Source: Sedimentitalea sp041224545
GTDB lineage: Bacteria > Pseudomonadota > Alphaproteobacteria > Rhodobacterales > Rhodobacteraceae
Direction of reading: 5' to 3'
Assembly (NCBI RefSeq): GCF_041224545.1
Contig: NZ_JBGFGP010000109.1
Coordinates: 62,001 to 126,000, forward strand
Length of the DNA stretch: 64,000 nucleotides
Position numbers and translations under genes: made by a program. Within the stretch, counting starts at the first letter, position 1. The number at the start of each line of letters is the position of its first letter. The notes under the pieces were generated by a model that saw only the letters and a program-made list of their open reading frames with translations, was not told the origin of the DNA and searched no databases. Of the stretch, positions 44,914 through 53,065 are shown piece after piece.

Positions 44914-45228
44914 ATGAATGACATCGCGACGACCGAGACCGCGCCGCGTGACAGATTTATGGTGGCGCAATGAACCTATACCGGGCGTCCGGGCATCCAC
45001 GGACCGATCTGGGGCTTCAGCATTCAATCCATCGACCCTGACATTCGCGCGGTAGGGTGCCTTGCCAATACGTTCGCCACTCACGGCGATGTGCGCCAGA
45101 TGATCGCGGGCGGGATTGCCGCGCGAATCAATGGGGCGAATGACAAGTGCCCGGATATTGCGGTGCCTGGTCGCGTAGATAAAATTATTTTGGAACAATG
45201 CGTTACGTTAAGGCCGGTCCGGGCGTAA
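44914..45228 (+). pseudogene. Possible short gene interrupted by an in-frame TGA
   Basis: From ATG 44914 the frame gives 19 codons (MNDIATTETAPRDRFMVAQ), a TGA at 44971-44973, then continues open in the same frame as TYTGRPGIHGPIWGF and about 80 further codons to a TAA at 45226-45228. Replacing the TGA by TGG would restore about 104 residues. I do not recognise the product. The alternative is that this is chance open sequence. The rest of 44854-45407 shows no other candidate. Confidence 0.3.
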
Positions 45229-45407
45229 CGAAACTTTACGGATCTCCTGTTTCTGGCGTGAATCCGCTTTTTCTCGCGCAGTTTCGTTTGCGCGGGCGGA
45301 AATAACGGCGCTAGTCTGCTTCCCATTCAATCGACGGAAGCTCTAGGGAGGAGGGTCCGGTGTTTGACGCAGCCGCTCAGACCGGGACAGACATGGCCCT
45401 GACGTTA

Positions 45408-45683
45408 TCAGTTGGGCCGCCGGGTGCCAGGGGACCCTGGCATGAGGTCCCAGATTGCCGACAGGTCCAATGCCATCCGTGCGTGCACCTGCGCCATTAT
45501 CCTGTCCCGGAGCTCGTCGGGAAGCGAGTCCATGCTGATGCGCGCCGCGCGCAAGTCGGTCGGCGCGCCTGTCGCGAGGGCCTGGTTCACGGCGGCGCTG
45601 CAAGGCTCGCAATCGGGGTCGTCACTATCTGCGAGAGCCTGTTGCAGCGCGGTCAGGAATCGCGTGTCGGCGGGATCGTTCAT
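45408..45683 (-). CDS. Small acidic protein of unknown function
   Basis: A 91-residue protein with plausible composition, reading MNDPADTRFLTALQQALADS and containing paired cysteines (DPDCEPCSAA) and a helix-rich C-terminal half (MDSLPDELRDRIMAQVHARM). The start at 45683 (or 45686) follows GGAGA at suitable distance, and it is divergent from the coiled-coil gene at 45734. A rival frame on the other strand begins at GTG 45360 after an excellent GGGAGGAGGG, but its product has shadow-like composition. I do not recognise a family. Confidence 0.55.
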   Translation of the reverse strand: MNDPADTRFLTALQQALADSDDPDCEPCSAAVNQALATGAPTDLRAARISMDSLPDELRDRIMAQVHARMALDLSAIWDLMPGSPGTRRPN

Positions 45684-45733
45684 CATGGCAATGTCTCCGG
45701 TCGTTGCTGTGATACCCGTGTCGGATCGGCATC

Positions 45734-46024
45734 ATGACGAGTCGGCCCCGCGATATCCAGACGATACTGAATGAGCGTCTCTCGATCATTCAGGCCATCG
45801 CGGCGGCGAATAGCGAAAACCTGCGGCTCAACCAGATCGCGGGGGGCATGATGATCCTCGATCAGAAGGATGAAGTGGAGGGCACGGACGACGACCTGCG
45901 TCGTGATGATCGTGCCGCCAATGACACCGCATTGACCCGTTGCACGGCCGGGATTGAAAAGCTCGAAGCAAAACTGGCTGTCCTTGATCGTGAACTCGAG
46001 GCCGCCACCGAAAGAAAAAAGTAG
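45734..46024 (+). CDS. Small coiled-coil protein of unknown function
   Basis: This 96-residue, charged, helix-rich protein has an N-terminal QTILNERLSIIQAIAAANS and a C-terminal heptad-like segment GIEKLEAKLAVLDRELEAATERKK suggesting a coiled coil. It ends two bases before the WD40-like gene and so is probably co-translated with it. No enzyme motif is visible. The role may be structural or as an adaptor for the neighbour. Confidence 0.68.
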   Translation: MTSRPRDIQTILNERLSIIQAIAAANSENLRLNQIAGGMMILDQKDEVEGTDDDLRRDDRAANDTALTRCTAGIEKLEAKLAVLDRELEAATERKK

Positions 46025-46025
46025 T

Positions 46026-47162
46026 ATGACCCAACATCTGACGCCACCATCCATATCCCTGTTCGACCTGATTGCGCGCTCCTGGGAGCTTGGAAGCGAA
46101 ATCATCGACGTGCAATTCAACGTCATCGGCTCGTCCGTGGCCGTTACCCTGGCGGACGGAACGCTCGCTTTCCTGGGGGTCAAGGACGGAGAGGATCCGG
46201 AAACCCGGATGCGGACCGAAGCGGATACCGGTCGCGTGACCATCCGGCCGCGCACGAAACCCCTGCCTGTTCCGGTCCGGTCCGACGGGGCCATTGCAGA
46301 TCCCGATACAGGGCTGTGCCAGGTCGCGCAGCAGGGCTTTGCATTCGCGCACCGTGATGGACAAGAAATCTGGCGCGCAACCGCCAAGGGTTTGACCCTG
46401 CGTGTGGCCAAGGCGAAGGACGCGCAGGTAACGGCGCTCTCCGCGCTCCCCGGCAAGCGCGGTCTTCTTGTTGCGCGCGGTCGCAGTCTGGAGGTTATGT
46501 CGCCCGAAAACGCGGAATCGCTGGGTTCGGCGGAACTGGCTCACGATATTCGCCATATCGCTCTCTCACCGGGCGCGGATCGGCTGGCCTGCTGGGGTTC
46601 GGGGCATCTGACGATCCTCGCGACTGACGGGCTCAGCCCGGTCGCGGACATTGCGGCAGATGGCGCGTTGACAGGCTTGCGCTGGTCGCCGGATGAACGA
46701 TGGCTGGTGGGCGGATGCGCCGACAAGGCGTTGCTGCTCGTGGATGTCGCGAAAGGACAGGCAGACCGGATCGAGGGCTTCCCCGCACCGATCGCGTCGG
46801 TCGACTTCAGCAGGAAGGCCGAGGCGATGATCTCGTCCGGCGCGTTTCGTGTCGTGGGCTGGCGGATGCCGGACTTGCCGTTCGGAGAACACCCGGGATT
46901 GCCGGTCGAGACCGGAAAACCCGGTCTGACTGTTGTCGAGACGGTTGCGGCCCACCCCATGCGCGACCTCTGTGCGGTGGGGTATGCCAACGGATTGATC
47001 ACAATCTGCCAGATCGGCAAGCGCGAAGAGATGATGCTGCGTGAAGGCGGCGGCGATCCGGTGAACGCGCTGGCCTGGTCGCCCGACGGAAATCATCTCG
47101 CGATCGGGACCGGCAAGGGAAAGGCCGAGATCGTGACGTTCCCCAAGGCGATGTTCAAATAA
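46026..47162 (+). CDS. WD40-like beta-propeller protein
   Basis: This 378-residue protein contains repeated blade-like motifs: VIGSSVAVTLADGTLAFLGVK, IALSPGADRLACWGSGHLTIL, LRWSPDERWLVGGCADKALLLVD, VDFSRKAEAMISSGAFRVVGW and LAWSPDGNHLAIGTGKGKAEI. These fit a WD40-type propeller used for protein binding. No signal peptide, so cytoplasmic. It follows the coiled-coil gene by one base and precedes a 59-residue gene, forming a three-gene unit. No pathway is indicated. Confidence 0.8.
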   Translation: MTQHLTPPSISLFDLIARSWELGSEIIDVQFNVIGSSVAVTLADGTLAFLGVKDGEDPETRMRTEADTGRVTIRPRTKPLPVPVRSDGAIADPDTGLCQVAQQGFAFAHRDGQEIWRATAKGLTLRVAKAKDAQVTALSALPGKRGLLVARGRSLEVMSPENAESLGSAELAHDIRHIALSPGADRLACWGSGHLTILATDGLSPVADIAADGALTGLRWSPDERWLVGGCADKALLLVDVAKGQADRIEGFPAPIASVDFSRKAEAMISSGAFRVVGWRMPDLPFGEHPGLPVETGKPGLTVVETVAAHPMRDLCAVGYANGLITICQIGKREEMMLREGGGDPVNALAWSPDGNHLAIGTGKGKAEIVTFPKAMFK

Positions 47163-47181
47163 CTCCAGAGGAAAAGAGACC

Positions 47182-47361
47182 ATGCAACAAGCATTGAGCA
47201 CCGAAGAACAGAGCAAAGACAGTTACTTCCAGCAACTGGCAAAGATCGCCGAAGAGATGATTGACGATCATGGCAAGGAGTTTGCCACCGGGGCGCTGAT
47301 CCTCGCGGCGCAATGGATATCTCAGGGTCGTCTGGGGAATGCCGACGAAACCAAGCACTAG
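47182..47361 (+). CDS. 59-residue protein of unknown function
   Basis: Start ATG 47182 follows CAGAGGAAAAGAG, 19 bp after the WD40-like gene. The product begins MQQALSTEEQSKDSYFQQLA and contains an amphipathic helix (KIAEEMIDDHGKEF) and a short hydrophobic stretch (ATGALILAAQWI). It ends NADETKH. Its stop codon shares the CTAG tetramer with the stop of the opposite gene. Unrecognised, but ribosome binding site, position and composition all support it as real. Confidence 0.6.
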   Translation: MQQALSTEEQSKDSYFQQLAKIAEEMIDDHGKEFATGALILAAQWISQGRLGNADETKH

Positions 47362-48323
47362 TGGCGACTGGCCTGCTCATGGCGTTGGCGCTCTGACGCT
47401 GGAGCGTTCAAACACTGGATCTGGCTCACGAGTATTCCGCTGAGCGGGGCGGCGAGCGGCGCAAATGTTCCCGCTGCGGTTTCGCCTGCCTTGTCCAGAA
47501 GGTCCGTCAGTTCCGGTGCCAGAAGGTGTGCATAGGCGCATAGCTCATGTATTCGAAAGGTTGCAAAATACAGGCTGTCATCGTTCAGCAATGCTCTGTC
47601 CTGCCGTGCCCCGGGGGGTGTGGTGTTCAGGATGTTGCTGTGGACCGCTGTGCTGAGCGTGGCCAGCACCGATTTTCTCCATGTCGCGTATTCGGTGTCG
47701 GCGGAATGGTCGATACCCACGCTGTAGAGCTTTTCCGAGATCGCCTTGAACGCGCGCCCGCCCGCGATGTGGCGGCGCCAGAAGTCGCTTGCATCTTCCG
47801 CCGTGCTGCATTCGGAAAACCTCCGCGCCAGCATCGGGCGGATAAGCAGAACGAGCGCCATATCCGCATCCTCGGACAGAGAACGGGCGACCTGCATCGC
47901 CGGCAGGGGCAGTTCCGTGAGGGCAAGCAATCGAAGGGCCGTCATCTGTTCGATCAACCGGGCGGTGACACCGGCAAGCCCATGCCACTGGGCCGCCGAC
48001 AAGCCATCGATACTCACGGAGTGGCCGGCGGCGGTGGCGGCATGCAGCGCTCGGACCCACAAAAGCGCCTGATCGAAGAGAAACACCAGATCGACCGCTG
48101 CGCTGTCATGCGACGCATCGATCTGTGGCACTGCCCGAAACCCGGGCAACGCGCGGATACCCTCGCGCCAGATCTGGTCGAAATCGAGCCCCCGGGCAGA
48201 CCAGAGCTGTTTGATCCGCGCCAGAAGCTGCGGCGACAGCCCCGGGTAAGACTGTTCCGGCGGGGCGTGAAGGAGCGGTGCAATCGCAGCAAAGGGAGTG
48301 GAGTCGGCCATATCGTCCGTCAT
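47358..48323 (-). CDS. Protein of unknown function
   Basis: A 321-residue, predominantly helical protein, with no signal peptide, no membrane segment and no recognised catalytic motif. The central part (LAGVTARLIEQMTALRLLAL) and the C-terminal part (HELCAYAHLLAPELTDLLDKAG) are alanine/leucine-rich helices. It is divergent from the sigma-54 gene (72 bp between starts) and converges on the 59-residue gene with overlapping stops. Its place suggests a link with either the WD40 group or the sigma factor, but nothing in the sequence proves it. Confidence 0.72.
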   Translation of the reverse strand: MTDDMADSTPFAAIAPLLHAPPEQSYPGLSPQLLARIKQLWSARGLDFDQIWREGIRALPGFRAVPQIDASHDSAAVDLVFLFDQALLWVRALHAATAAGHSVSIDGLSAAQWHGLAGVTARLIEQMTALRLLALTELPLPAMQVARSLSEDADMALVLLIRPMLARRFSECSTAEDASDFWRRHIAGGRAFKAISEKLYSVGIDHSADTEYATWRKSVLATLSTAVHSNILNTTPPGARQDRALLNDDSLYFATFRIHELCAYAHLLAPELTDLLDKAGETAAGTFAPLAAPLSGILVSQIQCLNAPASERQRHEQASRH

Positions 48324-48394
48324 TCTGAAAACGGTGTGCCAAGCGTAACCTGTGGCTTTGAAACTTGGCCAGACATTTCAATGGAAATCGGACG

Positions 48395-49654
48395 ATGAGA
48401 GTTTCGACCCGAACGCGCGTCGGCCAGGCACAGGTGTTTCGGATGGCGCATGTCGTCAATGTGATACGGATGTCCCAGGAGGAGCTGGATACACATCTTT
48501 TGCGCATTGCCGAGAACAACCCGTTTCTTGTCGTGCGGCGTCGCCGACATGCCTGGAACCGGACCGGTGCCGCGCAGGATGCACCGGAATCCGGTCCGGT
48601 GGATGCGCCAAACAGTCTTTACGATCACGTCCTGCGTGAATTGTCGGGGCTGATCGCGCAGGGCGGTGCGATGGAGCGGCTGATCGTGGGTCTCGTCGAA
48701 GAGCTTGAGCCGACGGGGTGGATCAGCCGACCGGTTCCCGAAATCGCGGCGGCTCTGGGGTTTGGCTGCGAGGTGGTCGAGTCGGCCTTGCGCCTGGTGC
48801 AGCGTCGAGTCTCGCCTGCCGGATTGTTTGCCCGCGATCTTGCCGATTGCCTGCGTCTGCAGCTCGAAGATCAGGATTTGTTGGACCAAGAGATGGAGCG
48901 CGTGCTCGTGCATCTTGCCGTTCTTGAGACCGGCGATGCGGACGCACTTGCAAAGGCGGCGGCTCTGGACCCCGCGACCGTTTCGGAACATCTCGCCCGT
49001 TTGCGGCGGCTGGATCCCAAACCCGGAAGCCGGTTCACCAATGATCCGACGCTTTTGCGCGATCCGGACGTGCGGGTCGAACCGGATGGCGATGGTTGGA
49101 TGCCGGTTTTCAAGCCGGGTTTCGAGACAACGGTGGACGTACTGCCGAAAGGGTCTGGCGAGAGGTATCCTGAACTGCGCCAGGCCGTGGGAGAGGCCCG
49201 CGCGCTCAAACAGGCTCTCGAACTCCGGCAAAACGCGCTGAAACATATCGTCAGGGTCATGATCGAGGTTCAGGGTGATTTCTTTCGGAATGGCCCTGCG
49301 GCTCTGAAGCCACTCACCCAGGCAACAATCGCCGAACGGACCGGCTTTCACCTCAGCACGGTAAGCCGGGTTCTGAACGGTCTTTTGATCGAAGGGCCGA
49401 ATGGGATCGTGCCGGCGCGCATGCTCTGTGCACGGCGTTCGTCACGCTGCGCGCAGCGCGGGGTTTCAAAACCCACGGTATTGGCGCGCCTTCGGGAGCT
49501 GCTGCTGGCAGAAAGCCCAAGCAGCCCGCTCAGCGACCAGTGCCTGTCCGACCGGCTCGGTGCCGAGGGCGTGACCGTGTCGAGACGCGTGGTCGCGAAC
49601 TACCGCCAGGAACTTGGTTTCGCACCGGTGGCGCAACGACGCCTGCGCGCCTGA
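48395..49654 (+). CDS. rpoN: RNA polymerase sigma-54 factor, paralogue
   Basis: This 419-residue sigma-54 protein has the glutamine/leucine-rich activator-interacting region I (GQAQVFRMAHVVNVIRMSQ, residues about 10-45), a shortened acidic region, the core-binding region, a helix-turn-helix (LTQATIAERTGFHLSTVSRVL) and a divergent RpoN box at residues 396-405, SRRVVANYRQ where the canonical box is ARRTVAKYRE. It is shorter than the usual 470-500 residues and lacks the standard lptB/hpf/ptsN neighbours, so it is probably a second, specialised sigma-54. It directly precedes the monooxygenase operon. Confidence 0.93.
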   Translation: MRVSTRTRVGQAQVFRMAHVVNVIRMSQEELDTHLLRIAENNPFLVVRRRRHAWNRTGAAQDAPESGPVDAPNSLYDHVLRELSGLIAQGGAMERLIVGLVEELEPTGWISRPVPEIAAALGFGCEVVESALRLVQRRVSPAGLFARDLADCLRLQLEDQDLLDQEMERVLVHLAVLETGDADALAKAAALDPATVSEHLARLRRLDPKPGSRFTNDPTLLRDPDVRVEPDGDGWMPVFKPGFETTVDVLPKGSGERYPELRQAVGEARALKQALELRQNALKHIVRVMIEVQGDFFRNGPAALKPLTQATIAERTGFHLSTVSRVLNGLLIEGPNGIVPARMLCARRSSRCAQRGVSKPTVLARLRELLLAESPSSPLSDQCLSDRLGAEGVTVSRRVVANYRQELGFAPVAQRRLRA

Positions 49655-49677
49655 TTCTTATTATAAAATAGAAACTT

Positions 49678-49701
49678 GCCGACGATCATCGGCTCTTTTT
49701 T
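49678..49701 (+). terminator. Rho-independent terminator after the sigma-54 gene
   Basis: GCCGA (49678-49682) pairs with TCGGC (49689-49693) with a short GATC-containing loop, followed within two bases by TTTTTT (49696-49701). It lies 24 bp past the stop of the sigma-54 gene and separates it from the monooxygenase operon. Confidence 0.6.
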
Positions 49702-49752
49702 GGCGCTTGCCGGATCAGTTGGCGTGCTGCGTGTCCGATGCTTCGGACCGGA

Positions 49753-49805
49753 GTGTAAAGCACATGTGTAACGTCTGGCGACCGGCTGTGTAACTGCGGG
49801 CGTAA
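49753..49805 (+). promoter_or_regulatory. GTGTAA repeats, candidate enhancer for a sigma-54 activator
   Basis: GTGTAA occurs at 49753-49758, 49766-49771 and 49788-49793, and GCGTAA at 49800-49805; the extended TGTGTAAC is repeated exactly 22 bp apart (49765 and 49787). The cluster is 145-200 bp upstream of the -24/-12 promoter, the usual distance for bound activators, with an A/T-rich segment (49863-49890) in between that could bend. Confidence 0.5.
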
Positions 49806-49948
49806 GACAATGAAACACTCGCTTTTACCGGGCAGTATGCTGCGAGTGCGAATAGATGCCTTTAAAAAATATCTTTTTGGAAAAACAGCCAGCATTTTCA
49901 GCCTCATCATTGAAAAACTCGGATGCTGCAAATGCACATCCGCCGATC

Positions 49949-49964
49949 TGGAACCATCGTTGCA
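49949..49964 (+). promoter_or_regulatory. Sigma-54 (-24/-12) promoter of the monooxygenase operon
   Basis: TGGAACC-N4-TTGCA matches the sigma-54 consensus TGGCACG-N4-TTGCW closely, with GG at 49950-49951 and GC at 49962-49963 separated by exactly 10 bp. Transcription would start near 49974, leaving a leader of about 238 nt before the first gene. A weaker alternative GG-N10-GC match is at 49784-49797. Confidence 0.7.
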
Positions 49965-50168
49965 TGAAGAAAGGCATAACACGCGCTTTCCAGTGCAGGA
50001 GAACACGAAAGAACGAAGGACCGGGATGAAGGATGTCGCTTGGCGCCCGGCAATTGCCGCAGGACTGGCCATGCGCAGCAACCGGATGTCCCCCACCTTT
50101 GCCGAGAACCGATGTGTCGTCGGCCAAATGCCGGGCACATCCAAATGAAACGGCGAAAGCCACCCAAC

Positions 50169-50188
50169 GTGACCGGCTGACCGGTCAC
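50169..50188 (+). promoter_or_regulatory. Leader hairpin just before the hydroxylase ribosome site
   Basis: GTGACCGG (50169-50176) and CCGGTCAC (50181-50188) form a perfect 8-bp stem with a CTGA loop, 9 bp before the strong AAGGAGG at 50198-50204. It may stabilise the 5-prime end or affect translation. Confidence 0.4.
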
Positions 50189-50211
50189 AGAGCTTTAAGG
50201 AGGCTCATGGC

Positions 50212-51876
50212 ATGACTTTGACGCTCAACAAAATCACGTCCCAACGCGGTATTTCGGTCGGGGAGGCGACCAAGAAGATCGCTGATCTTGGCTGGAACCC
50301 CTCCTATGTTCAGGAGGCAGCGACTTTCCCGACAGACTACAAGATCACCAAGGCGCCACGTGACCCGATGAAGCAGGTCCTGCGCTCCTACTTCCCAATG
50401 GAAGAGGAAAAGGACAACCGCGTCTATGGCGCTCTGGATGCTGCGCTTCGCGGTGACATGTTCCGCAACGTGGAACCGCGCTGGATCGAATGGATGAAGC
50501 TGTTCCTCGCGATCATCCCCTTCCCGGAGATCTCGGCCGCACGCTCGATGGCGATGGTTGCCCGTCTGTCACCGGGCGAGGATCTGCGCACCGGCTTCAC
50601 CATGCAGATGGTCGACGAATTCCGTCACTCCACGATTCAGATGAACCTGAAGAAGTGGTACATGGAAAACTATATCGACCCCGCGGGCTTTGACATTACC
50701 GAAGAAGCGTTCGGCAAGTGCTACGCCACGACGATCGGCCGCCAGTTCGGCGAGGGTTTCATCACCGGCGATACCATGACCGCTGCCTGCATGTACCTGA
50801 CCGTGGTTGCGGAAACCGCCTTTACCAACACGCTGTTCGTCGCGATGCCCTCGGAAGCCGCGCGCAACGGTGACTATGCCCTGCCGACGGTGTTCCTGTC
50901 GGTGCAGTCGGACGAAAGCCGGCATATCGGCAATGGCCACTCGTTGTTGATGGCGGCGCTGAAAGAACCGGAAAACCACCTGCTGCTTGAGCGTGACCTG
51001 CGTTATGCGTTCTGGCAGAACCACGCCATCGTCGATGCGGCAATCGGCACGTTCATCGAATACGGCACGACAAACCGCGACAAGGAAAAGGAATCCTACG
51101 CGGAAATGTGGCACCGCTGGATTTTCGAGGACTATTACCGGACCTACATGCTGCCGCTTGAAAAATACGGCGTGAAGATTCATCACGACGACGTTCAGGA
51201 AGCGTGGAACCGGATCACCAAAAAGAACTACGTCCACAAGGTCGCGCAGTTCTTTGCCGTTGGCTGGCCGGTGAATTTCTGGCGGATCGAAGCGCAGACC
51301 GACAAGGATTTCGAGTGGTTCGAACACAAGTATCCCGGCTGGTATGCCGAGTTCGGCGAGTTCTGGAAGTGGTACGGGAAGCTCTCGAAGCCCGGCGAGA
51401 AGGTCATCACCTTCAACGAGGAAACCGGCTATGTGTACCCACACCGCTGCTGGTCCTGCCTGGTGCCTTGTCTCATCCGCGAAGACATGGTTGTCGATGA
51501 AATCGACGGGCAGCTTCACACCTTCGCGCACGAGCTGGATCGCTGGACAGCGGTCGAGGCGTTCGCCGACGAGTATCAGGGTCGTCCGACCCCGGCGATG
51601 GGCAAGTTCTCGGGCAAGCGCGAGTGGGAAACGCTCTATGACGGCTGGGATCTGGCGGATGCGATCGTCGATCTGAACTTCGTTCGCGAGGACGGCCAGA
51701 CCCTGGTGCCGCAGCCGCACCTGCGGTTCGACGACAAGGATATGTGGAAGCTCGAGCATGTGCGTGGCAACACCCTGCGCTCGCCGCTCAATATCCTGCG
51801 CGAGATGAACGACGCAGATCGCGAGGCCCATCTTGCCGAATACCGCGCCGGGTTCACGATCAACCCCTGCAACTAA
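50212..51876 (+). CDS. prmA: Diiron monooxygenase hydroxylase alpha subunit
   Basis: Catalytic subunit (554 residues) of a soluble diiron monooxygenase of the propane-2-monooxygenase (PrmA/MimA) type; it inserts one oxygen atom of O2 into a hydrocarbon, phenol or ketone. All six iron ligands are present: E106, E136 and H139 (VDEFRH), E201 (VVAETAF), E235 and H238 (SDESRH). The spacings 30, 3, 62, 34 and 3 equal those of soluble methane monooxygenase alpha subunit. ATG 50212 follows AAGGAGG. It leads the order alpha, reductase, beta, coupling protein, as in prm and mim operons. Substrate range cannot be told from sequence. Confidence 0.95.
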   Translation: MTLTLNKITSQRGISVGEATKKIADLGWNPSYVQEAATFPTDYKITKAPRDPMKQVLRSYFPMEEEKDNRVYGALDAALRGDMFRNVEPRWIEWMKLFLAIIPFPEISAARSMAMVARLSPGEDLRTGFTMQMVDEFRHSTIQMNLKKWYMENYIDPAGFDITEEAFGKCYATTIGRQFGEGFITGDTMTAACMYLTVVAETAFTNTLFVAMPSEAARNGDYALPTVFLSVQSDESRHIGNGHSLLMAALKEPENHLLLERDLRYAFWQNHAIVDAAIGTFIEYGTTNRDKEKESYAEMWHRWIFEDYYRTYMLPLEKYGVKIHHDDVQEAWNRITKKNYVHKVAQFFAVGWPVNFWRIEAQTDKDFEWFEHKYPGWYAEFGEFWKWYGKLSKPGEKVITFNEETGYVYPHRCWSCLVPCLIREDMVVDEIDGQLHTFAHELDRWTAVEAFADEYQGRPTPAMGKFSGKREWETLYDGWDLADAIVDLNFVREDGQTLVPQPHLRFDDKDMWKLEHVRGNTLRSPLNILREMNDADREAHLAEYRAGFTINPCN

Positions 51877-51888
51877 GACGATACGACC

Positions 51889-51910
51889 GGGAGCCGCGAT
51901 TGCGGCTCCC
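51889..51910 (+). other. Intercistronic hairpin after the hydroxylase alpha gene
   Basis: GGGAGCCGC (51889-51897) and GCGGCTCCC (51902-51910) form a perfect 9-bp stem with GATT loop, 12 bp after the prmA stop. No T-run follows. It probably stabilises or partly terminates the message, giving more alpha subunit than reductase. Confidence 0.55.
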
Positions 51911-51959
51911 GCACCCTCGGTCGCGCGACCGACGCGCGCCGTGTCCCAGGGAGGAAAGA

Positions 51960-53018
51960 ATGACGGACACCTATACCATCCGATTGGAGCCTGTTGGTGT
52001 GGAATTTGAGGTGGAGGAGGATGAAACGATCCTCGACGCCGCATTCCGCCAGGGCATCGCTCTGCCACACGGATGCAAAGAGGGACAATGCTCGGCTTGC
52101 AAATGCGTACAGCTCGATGGCGAGACCGAGATGCTGAATTACTCCACCTTCGCCTTGAACGACATGGAGAAAGACAGCGGCCACATCCTGATGTGTCGCA
52201 CCATGGCATATAGCGACGTGGAAATTGAACTTCTGAATTACGACGAGGAGGTTCTCTCGAAATCCATTCCGATCCGGCAGTACTCGGGCAAGATCGTCGA
52301 TTTTCAGAAACTGACCCATGACATTCGAGGCGTTCAGATCGAACTGGATGCACCACTCAAATTCTGGGCGGGTCAATATGTCGACATCACGGTCAGGACG
52401 GAAAAAGGGGAGGAGATTACACGCTCGTTCTCCATGGCAAATCCGCCGAGCGAAACCCAAGAGCTCGCCTTCATCATCAAAAAATATCCCGACGGACGGT
52501 TCTCGAACGAACTCGACGACGGAGGAATCAAAGCCGGAGCAGAAGTCGAAGTCGAAGGACCCTACGGGATGTGCTTCCGACGGGAAAACCGGGAAGGACC
52601 GGTGATCCTGGTCGGTGCTGGATCGGGCATGTCGCCGGTCTGGTCGATCCTGAACGATCACGCTGCCAGCGGCGAGGACCGGCCGGTATATTTCTTCTAT
52701 GGCGCGCGGTCACGCGACGACCTGATCCTGCTCGACGAAATCGATGCGCTTGCGGCGGCCAACCCGGGTGTCGAATTCATCCCGGTGTTGAGTCATGCCG
52801 ACGACGACGCCGAATGGACCGGCGAACGCGGCTTTGTGCATGAGGTGGTCGACCGCCGGTTGAAGGAACTCGGCATCGATGGCGAAGGCGATGTCTATGC
52901 CTGCGGCCCGCCGCCGATGATCGACGCGCTGACGCCTGTGCTCTTCATGCACGATTTCGACACGGATCGCATCTTCTACGACAAGTTCACGCCCACTTCC
53001 GGTTCTTCGGGCCACTGA
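51960..53018 (+). CDS. prmB: Monooxygenase NADH reductase component
   Basis: This 352-residue reductase passes electrons from NADH to the hydroxylase. It has an N-terminal plant-type ferredoxin domain with cysteines 39, 44, 47 (HGCKEGQCSACKC) and 79 (LMCR), the flavin motif RSFS at residues 155-158, and the NAD-binding GAGSGMSP at 219-226 with a C-terminal CGPPPMIDA block. ATG 51960 follows GGGAGGAAAGA; an upstream in-frame start would overlap prmA. Confidence 0.95.
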   Translation: MTDTYTIRLEPVGVEFEVEEDETILDAAFRQGIALPHGCKEGQCSACKCVQLDGETEMLNYSTFALNDMEKDSGHILMCRTMAYSDVEIELLNYDEEVLSKSIPIRQYSGKIVDFQKLTHDIRGVQIELDAPLKFWAGQYVDITVRTEKGEEITRSFSMANPPSETQELAFIIKKYPDGRFSNELDDGGIKAGAEVEVEGPYGMCFRRENREGPVILVGAGSGMSPVWSILNDHAASGEDRPVYFFYGARSRDDLILLDEIDALAAANPGVEFIPVLSHADDDAEWTGERGFVHEVVDRRLKELGIDGEGDVYACGPPPMIDALTPVLFMHDFDTDRIFYDKFTPTSGSSGH

Positions 53019-53030
53019 TACCGGCCCGAA
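53006..53030 (+). other. Intercistronic hairpin at the end of the reductase gene
   Basis: TTCGGGCC (53006-53013) pairs with GGCCCGAA (53023-53030), spanning the prmB stop codon. It is the second such structure in the operon. Confidence 0.4.
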
Positions 53031-53065
53031 CGCTAGTGACGTGACAGCAATCAAGGGAGGCTACA

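Noticed and set aside
45360..45737. Plus-strand frame starting at GTG after an excellent GGGAGGAGGG
   Set aside because: The product is rich in Arg, His, Gly and Cys like a shadow frame, and the minus-strand frame over the same bases has better composition and its own ribosome site. It may be the start of a decayed gene, so I left it as a doubt only.
49784..49797. A second GG-N10-GC match as sigma-54 promoter
   Set aside because: It keeps only the invariant GG and GC, and overlaps the GTGTAA repeats; the element at 49949 is far closer to consensus and better placed.
49810..50148. Open frame between the sigma-54 gene and the hydroxylase
   Set aside because: It crosses the -24/-12 promoter, has no ribosome site, and its product looks random; the region is better explained as a control region and leader.
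50569..52356. Long minus-strand open frame under the hydroxylase and reductase genes
   Set aside because: The plus strand has the conserved diiron and ferredoxin motifs; the antisense product has no recognisable features.
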